A stretch of DNA of 34,478 bases from Gammaproteobacteria bacterium. Lineage in GTDB: Bacteria > Pseudomonadota > Gammaproteobacteria > Xanthomonadales > Rhodanobacteraceae. Position 1 is the first letter of the stretch. Each line of letters opens with the position of its first letter. The notes under the pieces were generated by a model. The model did not search any database, was not told where the DNA came from, and was given only the letters and a program-made list of their open reading frames with translations. Position numbers and translations under genes: made by a program. Shown one piece after another: positions 27,962 to 34,478 of this stretch. Where the stretch lies: positions 1-34,478 of the forward strand of contig JAJPJT010000041.1 in NCBI GenBank assembly GCA_021324095.1, given 5' to 3'.

Positions 27962-29416
27962 TTACCCATTCCCCACCCCCGCTTGCGTTCCGCCGACCGT
28001 CATCGCGGTGATCTTCGTCGTCGGCATCCCGACGCCGACCGGCACGCTCTGGCCTTCCTTGCCGCACACGCCGACGCCTTCGTCGAGTTTCAGGTCGTTG
28101 CCGAGCATCGCGACGCGCGTCAGCACGTCCGGTCCTGAGCCGATCAGCGTCGCGCCCTTCACCGGCCGCGTGATCCTGCCGTGCTCGATCAGGTACGCCT
28201 CGTTGGCCGAGAACACGAACTTGCCGTTGGTGATGTCCACCTGTCCGCCGCCGAAGTTGACGGCGTACAGGCCGCGCTCGACCGAAGCAATGATCTCTGC
28301 GGGATCGTGCTCGCCAGCCAGCATGTAGGTGTTGGTCATGCGCGGCATCGGCAGGTGCGCGAACGACTCGCGCCGGCCATTGCCGGTGGGCGCCATGCCC
28401 ATCAGGCGGGCGTTGTGCTTGTCCTGCATGTAGCCAACCAGGCGTCCATTCTCGATCAGCGTCGTGCAATGCGTCGGCGTGCCTTCGTCGTCGATCGAGA
28501 GGGAACCGCGCCGACCCGGCAACGTGCCATCGTCGACCACGGTGACGCCATCGGCCGCGACCTTGTCGCCCATCCGGCCGGCAAACGCAGACGTGCCCTT
28601 GCGGTTGAAGTCGCCCTCGAGGCCGTGCCCGATTGCTTCGTGCAGCAATACGCCGGGCCAGCCGGGACCGAGCACCACGTCCATCGTGCCGGCCGGTGCG
28701 TCGACTGCATCGAGGTTCAGCAGCGCCTGCCGGACCGCTTCGCGCGCCCAACCGTGCGCGCGGCCGGATTCGATCAGCTCGCGATACGCGCAACGTCCGC
28801 CGCCGCCGGAATAACCCGATTCGCGGCGGCCGTTCTGCTCCGCGATCACCTGCACGTTGACGCGCGTCAGCGGGCGTACGTCGGCGGCCAGCGTGCCATC
28901 GGCCGCCGCGATCAGCACCGAATCGTGCGTCGCGTTGACGCTGACGATGACTTGCTTGATGCGCGAATCGAGGCTGCGCGCGAGCGCGTCGAGTTCGCGC
29001 AGCAGGGCGATCTTCGCCGCGTTGTCCATGCCGTCGATGGGATTGTCGGCCGGATACAAGGCGCGCGTGCCGCGCACCGCCAGTGGCTTGCCGGCGCCGT
29101 TGCCGTCGCGCGCGATTGCGCGCGCGGAGCTGGCCGCCTCCAGCAACTGCGGCAGCACGATGTCGTCGGAATAGGCAAAGCCCGTCTTGTCGCCGGAAAC
29201 TGCGCGCACGCCCACGCCCTGCTCGATGCTGTGGCTGCCGTCGCGCACGATGCCGTCTTCCAGCACCCACGATTCGCTGCGCGAATGCTGGAAATAAAGA
29301 TCGGCCGCGTCGATCGACGGCGCCATCACGCGCGAGAACACGCGCTCGAGATCATGCGTGGAAAGCCCGCCGGGCGCGAGCAGGCTGCGTTCGGCGAGGG
29401 CCAGCGGGGAATCCAT
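27962..29416 (-). CDS. tldD: TldD, catalytic subunit of the TldD/E metalloprotease
   Basis: This 484-residue protein carries the zinc motif HEAIGH (H259, E260, H264) inside [16 protein letters not shown] and the conserved third-ligand cysteine C451 in [15 protein letters not shown]. With PmbA it forms a cytoplasmic protease whose narrow channel admits only unfolded chains, and which matures some ribosomally made peptide natural products. The ATG at 29414-29416 follows an AAGG-type site. It lies downstream of yhdP and the YciI-like gene on the same strand; yhdP-tldD linkage is conserved in gammaproteobacteria. No peptide substrate gene is obvious nearby. Confidence 0.97.
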   Translation of the reverse strand: MDSPLALAERSLLAPGGLSTHDLERVFSRVMAPSIDAADLYFQHSRSESWVLEDGIVRDGSHSIEQGVGVRAVSGDKTGFAYSDDIVLPQLLEAASSARAIARDGNGAGKPLAVRGTRALYPADNPIDGMDNAAKIALLRELDALARSLDSRIKQVIVSVNATHDSVLIAAADGTLAADVRPLTRVNVQVIAEQNGRRESGYSGGGGRCAYRELIESGRAHGWAREAVRQALLNLDAVDAPAGTMDVVLGPGWPGVLLHEAIGHGLEGDFNRKGTSAFAGRMGDKVAADGVTVVDDGTLPGRRGSLSIDDEGTPTHCTTLIENGRLVGYMQDKHNARLMGMAPTGNGRRESFAHLPMPRMTNTYMLAGEHDPAEIIASVERGLYAVNFGGGQVDITNGKFVFSANEAYLIEHGRITRPVKGATLIGSGPDVLTRVAMLGNDLKLDEGVGVCGKEGQSVPVGVGMPTTKITAMTVGGTQAGVGNG

Positions 29417-29499
29417 GGGGTGTAAGCCTTGCGAGGATCACGACAACGTAAGGGCGCATCGGCCCGTTCGCAAGCGCGGAACCCGTATCTGCAGTGCGC

Positions 29500-29808
29500 T
29501 CAGCCCACGGAATGCATCACGCCGCGCGGCATCGGATGGATCTCGTACCGCATGCCGATGTCCGCCCTGATCGCGGGATCTTCCGCGGTCAATCCGCGCA
29601 CGACGGATTCGTCTTCGGCTTCCACGACGATGATTCCGAACACGCCTGCCGGGTCCATTACCGGCCCCAGCGCGAATACGCGCAAACCACCGTCGATCGA
29701 GCGTTGCCAATACAGCGCGTGCCGCCCCATCACATCTGCCTCAGCCGGCGACAGGTCCAGGGCGAAAGTGGGGCGCGGCGGAACCAGCTTGCAGAAGAAC
29801 ACCGGCAT
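29500..29808 (-). CDS. YciI-like family protein
   Basis: A 102-residue single-domain protein with the ferredoxin-like YCII pattern: a first strand (MPVFFCKLVPPRP), a helix with H30, the middle GGLRVFALGPVMDPAGVFGIIVVEAEDE, and a terminal strand region (IGMRYEIHPMPRG). GGAG stands seven bases before the ATG at 29806-29808. It lies between yhdP (32-base gap) and tldD (83-base gap) on the same strand and is probably cotranscribed. The biochemical role is unknown; relatives are small cytoplasmic enzymes or dimeric binding domains. Confidence 0.8.
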   Translation of the reverse strand: MPVFFCKLVPPRPTFALDLSPAEADVMGRHALYWQRSIDGGLRVFALGPVMDPAGVFGIIVVEAEDESVVRGLTAEDPAIRADIGMRYEIHPMPRGVMHSVG

Positions 29809-29840
29809 CACAGGCTCCCGACGCGATGGGCGGCGCGATC

Positions 29841-32800
29841 TTACTTCACCGAGCCCGCCGACGCCGGGACGGCTGCGGAATTGGGTGCGCTGGATACCGC
29901 CGGCCGCGCATGGGTGGACGACGGCGCCGACGCACTCGACGGCGGATCCGAAGGCGGCGAAATGCCTGCTGAGGAACGGGGCACCGCAGCCGGAGCAACG
30001 CTCGTGGCCGGCACGGGCAGCGACGCCACCGTGACGATCTTCGGCTTGTCCCAGCTCCCCGTGACGCGGTAGATGCTGCCCACGGCCTTGTTGATGCCCT
30101 TGCCGATCAATCCCTGCACCACCAGACCCGCGGCCGCGCCGACCGGGCCGCCTATCACCGCGCCGACCACCGGCAGCGTGCCGCCGACGTGCGGCGTGAC
30201 ATCGACGGTCATGTCGAAGTCCCTGGCGCGAAACCCCGTGCGCCCCTGCATCACGATCTGTGCCGCCGGTGCGGTAATCAGCAGGTCGTGCGTGTACGCG
30301 CTGCCATCCTTCAGCGCGAACGTCGCCGAGGCATGATCGAAGCCGAAGCCCGACTTGAATACATCGCCGAAATGCAGCGTCAGACGGCTCGGCAATTCGC
30401 GCAACGACAGCAACCCGAGCAGCCGGCCGAGGCCGGGCTTCACCGCGAGGATGCGGCCCTCGCCCATCTTGATGTCCAGCGTGCCGTTCATCCATGCGAG
30501 CGAAAATCCCGACGGCGCACCCGGCCACGTCCCGTCGATGTGCACGTGCGCGTCCTTGCCACCCGCGAGGAGCCCCCCGAAGCCGAACTCCTCCAGCATT
30601 TTGCCGAAGTCGCGCGACGCGAGATCGATCACGATGTGCGACGCGCTCGACGCCTTGGTGCCGTCCCAGTCGCCGTGCGCGTCGATCGTGAAATCCGCGC
30701 CCTTCGAATCGAACTTGCCGATGTGCATGCCCTGCAAGGTCGGCGCGCTCTCGAATGCGATGGCACCGAGTTGCGCGTTGCCGAGCTTGAGGTCGCCGAC
30801 GGTGACGTGCAGCGGCGGAACCGCCGCCGGCGCGATCGGCGAAGACGCCGACGGTGCAGGCGGCAGCCCCGGTTGTTTGGCGGGCGGCGGTTCGGGCCAG
30901 TACAGATGCTGAAGGTGCGCGGTGATGCCGCGGCTCATCAGCCCGCTGGTCGGCACCTCGATGGTGCCTTTGACTGCCGCCCCGTCCAACGTAATGGTGT
31001 CGTCCCCGGCAGCCGCCGCGTAGGTGAAATGCAAGCCGCCGAGATCGCTGCCGAAAACCTGCGCCGTATCCGTCGAAACATCGGCCTCGGTCAATTGCGG
31101 GAACGCAGCTCCAGACGAGGAACCCATCGCCTGCTGGACCCAGCCGCTGACATCCAGTCGCCGCGGATGTCCATGCACGACCAGTCCGCTGGCCGGCACG
31201 CTTTCGGGCATGCCGGCGCCGAAGTTCATTGCCAATGCAGTCGGCAGCTTGCGCGCGGGATCGGCCAAGCGTCCGCGCACCTGCAGCACGTCGCCCAACG
31301 ACACGGTCAACGGTGCGCCGGCCGGCGGGAGTTGCAGCGTGAGATCAAGGGGCAACGAGGAATCAGCCGGCTTGTCGAGCGGCGCCGGAAAGTCCAGCGC
31401 GATTCCGGCGAGACTCGACTTCACGTTCAGGACCGGCGCCGCCGGCGCTTTGCCCTGGCCCGCGACCACCTTCACGCCGATGTGGAACGGCGCGGCGCCG
31501 CTCGCGTGCGCGACCAGACCCTCAAGATCGGGGTAGCCCTGCACCAGCGTCTGTGCCGATGCGCGGGTGTCCATCGAGGCTTCGACGATGTCCTTGGGAT
31601 CGGCGACGTCGCTGCCGACGGCCATCGAAATTTTCGCGGGTGCCCCGCGAAAGTTCGCGGCGAGGTCCTGCGCGCGAAAGCCCTTGCCGTCGATCAGCAA
31701 CGGGCCCGTGAGATTCTTCAATGCGAGATTCCATTTCGCGGCGGTGACGTCGGCCTTGGCCACGTCGACCTTGCCCGCAAGCTCGAAATCGTCGGCATGG
31801 TCCAGAGGAATCGACAGCTTGATGCCGAACTTGCCGGTGCCGCCCATCGTGAGTCCGTTGAGCGCGTCGATGGCGCCCGCGCCGACCGGGCTGTGCCGCA
31901 CGAAATCCAGCAACTCCGCGCCGGTGCCGCCGCCCCGGATGTCGAGGTCGAGCACGCCGTGGTGGAGGTCCGGAATTGCTGCCACCGCGTGCGTTGCCGT
32001 CACGCCCTGCACCTTCGCGTGCGTCGCCACGATGCCCATGTGGTTGTCGATGAAGTCGAGCGCGGCATCGACCTCGGTCGCCCGCGGCCACTGGTCGGAG
32101 AAATCGAACGTGGCGTCCTCGACCGCGCCAGTCGCCTCGAAGCGACCCTCGTGATCCAGGAACGGCCAATCGTCCAGATCGCCGCGGATCAGCACGCGTC
32201 CCGAAGTGACCTTGCCCGCGATCAGCGCGTGGTCCAGCCACGCCACCAGCGACGGCGGCATGCTGCGGTACGGCCAGAACAACTTCGCGTCCGTCGCGTT
32301 CGCATGTTCCAGCGCCGCATACGCCGAAATGAACGGGCGGTGCCCCTCGCCCAGCCAGACCAGATGCGCACGGCCATTGCCCGCCAGCTCACCGGTGTCG
32401 AAATGCAATCCGTCCGCGGCGATGTTCCACAGGCCGTCTTCGCGCCACGCCACCAGCGTGCCGCCGAATTGCCTGAACTCGAACGGCGTGCGGAAGACGT
32501 TGGTCAACGCCAGCGCGGCAGGTTGGCGCGGCAGCTCCAGCGAAACCGCCTCGTTGTCGGCGCGGACCGTTCCGTGTGCCAACGCGAGCCCAGGTATCGA
32601 GCCTGTCGCCGCCGCGTGCAGGTCGGAAAAATGCAAGGTTGCGTCGTAGCGGCCGCTTTCGCTCCAGGCAAGCGCCAGCGTGTCGATCCGCACATGCGGT
32701 TGCGCACCCGCGACCCAGTCGACCAGGACCTTCGGCGCCTGCGGCGCCATCGCGAGCAAGGACAACCACGGCGTGACATCGATCGCACGTCCCGCTGCGG

Positions 32801-33800
32801 ACACCCGCCATGCACCACGGTGGCCGCGCAAATGCGCGACCACGCCACCGGCCTGGTCGATATCGGCACGCGGTTTGCCGGGACCGCGCCACGCGAAATC
32901 CCATCCGTCTTGAACGCGCGTGGCCCGAAACACACCCGCCAGCGCGGGCAGATCGATGCCGCGCCCCTCCGGACCGGATGCGACAAGACCACGCACTGCG
33001 TAGCGCGCCGCGGCGGAGTCCAGCTTGCCGTGTTTCCAGGTTCCCCACAGTTCGACGTCGCCGAGGCCGCTGCGTACGGCGTAACCGTGCAGGTCGAGGC
33101 CGCGCACGGCTTCGGCGAGATCGAAATCGCGCGTCGTGACGTGCAGGGCGTAGTCACGCGCGGCGGCGTCCATCTGCCCGTTGATCGCGACCACCTGGTG
33201 CGTACCGAGTTGCTGCACGCTGCCGCCGAAATGCACGGACCCGCCCACGTTCACGGCCCGCAGCTGCGGTGCGAGGACCTGCCACGAGCGATGCGTGACG
33301 TCGTCCACGATGTCCACGCGCAGGTCGCGCAAGTCGAGGTCGACCGGCAACGACTGCAACGATGCGTGCGATTCGCCCGCGGCACTGCCGAACCCCACGA
33401 CCTCCCAGCCCGTTGCGCTGTGTTCGACGCGCAACTCCAGGTCGCTGAGCCGCAGCGTGATCCAGCGGTGCCTGGGGCGCAGCCATGCGCCGAAATCGAG
33501 CTTCAGTTCGGCACGCGGGAACGTGATCGACTGGCCGCCAGGTTGACCCGGCCCCAGGGTCAGGTCCCGCACCGTGAGCAGCGGCCCCGACGGCTGCCAG
33601 CGGCTCGCGATCGCCGCGAATTTCACCGGGCGGTGCAGGCGCGCAGACAACTCGCGCGCGACGAAATTCGGATAATGCGTCGCCAGCGGCAACGCCAATT
33701 GCAGCACGCCCATCGCGACGGCGGCGGCGATCAGCACGACCGCGACGAACACGGTGGACGCGAAGCGCGCGCGGCGCAGGTGGTGGCGCCACGCACTCAT
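29841..33800 (-). CDS. yhdP: YhdP, large AsmA-like envelope lipid-transport protein
   Basis: A 1319-residue protein with one N-terminal transmembrane helix (about residues 13-38, ASTVFVAVVLIAAAVAMG), then a long beta-rich periplasmic part. The opening LPLATHYPNFVARELSARLHRPVKF and the C-terminal block (FALKDGSAYTHDLLITAPAAQIVMQGRTGFRARDFDMTVDVTPHVGGTLPVVGAVIGGPVGAAAGLVVQGLIGK, in part the AsmA-like C-terminal domain) identify YhdP. In E. coli YhdP, TamB and YdbH are redundant bridge-like carriers of phospholipid to the outer membrane. The tail is rich in Pro, Ser and Ala. The ATG at 33798-33800 has a weak AGGG site. A very long open frame on the opposite strand is a shadow. Confidence 0.93.
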   Translation of the reverse strand: MSAWRHHLRRARFASTVFVAVVLIAAAVAMGVLQLALPLATHYPNFVARELSARLHRPVKFAAIASRWQPSGPLLTVRDLTLGPGQPGGQSITFPRAELKLDFGAWLRPRHRWITLRLSDLELRVEHSATGWEVVGFGSAAGESHASLQSLPVDLDLRDLRVDIVDDVTHRSWQVLAPQLRAVNVGGSVHFGGSVQQLGTHQVVAINGQMDAAARDYALHVTTRDFDLAEAVRGLDLHGYAVRSGLGDVELWGTWKHGKLDSAAARYAVRGLVASGPEGRGIDLPALAGVFRATRVQDGWDFAWRGPGKPRADIDQAGGVVAHLRGHRGAWRVSAAGRAIDVTPWLSLLAMAPQAPKVLVDWVAGAQPHVRIDTLALAWSESGRYDATLHFSDLHAAATGSIPGLALAHGTVRADNEAVSLELPRQPAALALTNVFRTPFEFRQFGGTLVAWREDGLWNIAADGLHFDTGELAGNGRAHLVWLGEGHRPFISAYAALEHANATDAKLFWPYRSMPPSLVAWLDHALIAGKVTSGRVLIRGDLDDWPFLDHEGRFEATGAVEDATFDFSDQWPRATEVDAALDFIDNHMGIVATHAKVQGVTATHAVAAIPDLHHGVLDLDIRGGGTGAELLDFVRHSPVGAGAIDALNGLTMGGTGKFGIKLSIPLDHADDFELAGKVDVAKADVTAAKWNLALKNLTGPLLIDGKGFRAQDLAANFRGAPAKISMAVGSDVADPKDIVEASMDTRASAQTLVQGYPDLEGLVAHASGAAPFHIGVKVVAGQGKAPAAPVLNVKSSLAGIALDFPAPLDKPADSSLPLDLTLQLPPAGAPLTVSLGDVLQVRGRLADPARKLPTALAMNFGAGMPESVPASGLVVHGHPRRLDVSGWVQQAMGSSSGAAFPQLTEADVSTDTAQVFGSDLGGLHFTYAAAAGDDTITLDGAAVKGTIEVPTSGLMSRGITAHLQHLYWPEPPPAKQPGLPPAPSASSPIAPAAVPPLHVTVGDLKLGNAQLGAIAFESAPTLQGMHIGKFDSKGADFTIDAHGDWDGTKASSASHIVIDLASRDFGKMLEEFGFGGLLAGGKDAHVHIDGTWPGAPSGFSLAWMNGTLDIKMGEGRILAVKPGLGRLLGLLSLRELPSRLTLHFGDVFKSGFGFDHASATFALKDGSAYTHDLLITAPAAQIVMQGRTGFRARDFDMTVDVTPHVGGTLPVVGAVIGGPVGAAAGLVVQGLIGKGINKAVGSIYRVTGSWDKPKIVTVASLPVPATSVAPAAVPRSSAGISPPSDPPSSASAPSSTHARPAVSSAPNSAAVPASAGSVK

Positions 33801-33925
33801 CGCACGGCCCTGTTCATTTGCGCTGCGCGCGCATTCCGTTGCGAACCGCTCGTCGACGCTGATCGTCCGCCCGCGAAGGAGCGACGACTTCCCTGTCTTT
33901 TTTCCGTCCGCCTCCCGGGCGGCCG

Positions 33926-33961
33926 GGTGACTTTCTCTTGCGTGGCCAAGAGAAAGTCACC
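33926..33961. repeat. 15-bp perfect stem-loop
   Basis: GGTGACTTTCTCTTG and CAAGAGAAAGTCACC are perfectly complementary around a six-base loop. No T-run follows on either strand, so it is not an intrinsic terminator. It is the strongest hairpin of the repeat cluster upstream of yhdP. Confidence 0.85.
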
Positions 33962-33993
33962 AAAGAGAAGGCCACCCCGCGAACACGTCCTCC

Positions 33994-34088
33994 GCACGTC
34001 CATGTGCTCCGGATTCACTCGCGGCCGCCGGGGTTCGCTGACGGCACATCCATGTGCCTGCAGCGAACTGGCCCGCGTCGTGCGGGCC
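33994..34088. repeat. Tandem CATCCATG-core hairpins and a GGCCCGC stem-loop
   Basis: GCACGTCCATGTGC (33994-34007, one G-T pair) and GGCACATCCATGTGCC (34043-34058, perfect) lie 50 bases apart. The second is embedded in an outer TTCGCTG/CAGCGAA stem (34034-34040 with 34061-34067). A GGCCCGC/GCGGGCC stem-loop follows at 34070-34088. Confidence 0.75.
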
Positions 34089-34140
34089 ACCCTTCGGGCG
34101 TTTCCGTCATCCACTCGCCGTGTTCGAGGGGCCCCGTTCG

Positions 34141-34157
34141 GCGCGCATCCTGCGCGC
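34141..34157. repeat. GCGCGCA/TGCGCGC stem-loop
   Basis: Perfect 7-bp arms with a three-base loop. Part of the hairpin series upstream of yhdP. Confidence 0.7.
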
Positions 34158-34267
34158 GGGTCCGATCCGATGGGCCTTCCTTGCACCATCATGCACGCCA
34201 CGGACAACCGGTCACCGAGGCGATCTACGCGCCGTTGCAGGGCGTCGCGCCCAAGCAGTCCCCTGTG

Positions 34268-34284
34268 GCGCACACCCTGTGCGC
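34268..34284. repeat. GCGCACA/TGTGCGC stem-loop
   Basis: Perfect 7-bp arms with a three-base CCC loop. It has the same geometry as the stem-loop at 34141-34157, 127 bases away, with a different arm sequence. Confidence 0.7.
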
Positions 34285-34322
34285 TCTTCACAAACATGGA
34301 CGTTTCAATGCACATTGATGCA

Positions 34323-34433
34323 GGCCACGGATGGCCGTCATCGCACCCAAGCTCTTCCCGCGCCTTTGCAAGACGCCGAGCATCGCAGCGCCAAGCGGGA
34401 GCAAGGCGCGGATGTTCGAGGCCATGGATGGCC
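34323..34433. repeat. Two CATGGATG-core palindromes, 97 bases apart
   Basis: GGCCACGGATGGCC (34323-34336, one mismatch) and GGCCATGGATGGCC (34420-34433, perfect six-base arms around GG). The core is the reverse complement of the one at 34043-34058. Confidence 0.65.
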
Positions 34434-34478
34434 GAGTTCGCGCCGGCCCGCTTGGCGCGAGAAGCGCAGGGAAGTTGA

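Larger units (their letters stand above)
33801..34478. other. 678-bp gene-free region upstream of yhdP, rich in hairpins
   Basis: No frame here has a binding site or a recognisable family, although several run open because of the GC content. The stretch 33908-34284 holds a series of short-loop hairpins, annotated separately, and 34323-34433 holds two more palindromes. I see no clear yhdP promoter. Confidence 0.6.

Noticed and set aside
33797..34315. A 172-codon minus-strand frame and a 126-codon plus-strand frame upstream of yhdP
   Set aside because: Both run through the hairpin cluster, have Arg/Pro-rich translations, no binding site and no recognisable domain. They look like read-through of repeat DNA.
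30189..34478. A reading frame of over 1400 codons on the plus strand, opposite yhdP
   Set aside because: It is the antisense of yhdP and continues open because stop codons are rare in this GC-rich codon pattern. Its product is Arg/His-rich with no family resemblance, and yhdP itself is well supported.
34308..34478. A 56-codon plus-strand frame ending exactly at the window edge
   Set aside because: It spans the two GGCCATGGATGGCC-type palindromes and lacks a binding site, so the repeat explains it better than a gene.

Overview
The window is high-GC chromosomal DNA from a Gram-negative gammaproteobacterium. The gene set and order (rpsO-pnp, tig-clpP-clpX next to tRNA genes, yhdP-tldD, pmbA divergent from darP, a lone 3-hydroxyanthranilate dioxygenase) and the small palindromic intergenic repeats suggest Lysobacterales/Xanthomonadales, probably near Rhodanobacteraceae. 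That placement is inferred from gene content and codon style, not from a marker-gene comparison.

Layout. (1) 1-4.4 kb, minus strand: the 5' part of a GltD-like FAD/NAD(P)H oxidoreductase cut by the window edge, then pnp and rpsO with structured leaders and good terminators, then a small secreted histidine/lysine-rich Asr-like protein. (2) 4.6-14.4 kb, minus strand: a secreted sedolisin (S53 acid peptidase), preceded by a 2650-residue trimeric autotransporter adhesin. The adhesin is the most unusual gene here. Its head is made of hundreds of short YadA/Hia-type repeats, including a recent tandem duplication of about 930 bp. (3) A 660-bp gene-free region, then parE and nbaC on the plus strand, with an interspersed palindromic repeat between them. 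(4) 17.6-22 kb, minus strand: tRNA-His, tRNA-Lys and tRNA-Leu(TAG), then tig, clpP, clpX and tRNA-Leu(TAA). A truncated copy of the 5' part of tRNA-His lies upstream of the intact gene. (5) xseB on plus, then on minus a DUF4870 membrane protein and a DUF1800-DUF1501 pair with a Tat signal on one partner only. (6) 25.9-33.8 kb: pmbA (tldE), tldD and yhdP on minus, with darP on plus between pmbA and tldD and a small YciI-like gene between tldD and yhdP. (7) 33.8-34.5 kb: no credible gene, but a dense series of short-loop hairpins that look like an extragenic repeat cluster.

How the genes fit together. Much of the window is protein and RNA quality control: Tig, ClpXP, PNPase, S15, and TldD/E. 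A second theme is the envelope: YhdP, the adhesin, the sedolisin, the Asr-like protein and the DUF1501/1800 pair. The neighbouring sedolisin and Asr-like protein suggest acid exposure. I did not find an obvious new defence or biosynthetic system. The best leads are the adhesin architecture, an S15-leader candidate with a 16-bp stem, a recurring CATCCATG-core palindrome family, and the tRNA-His fragment duplication.
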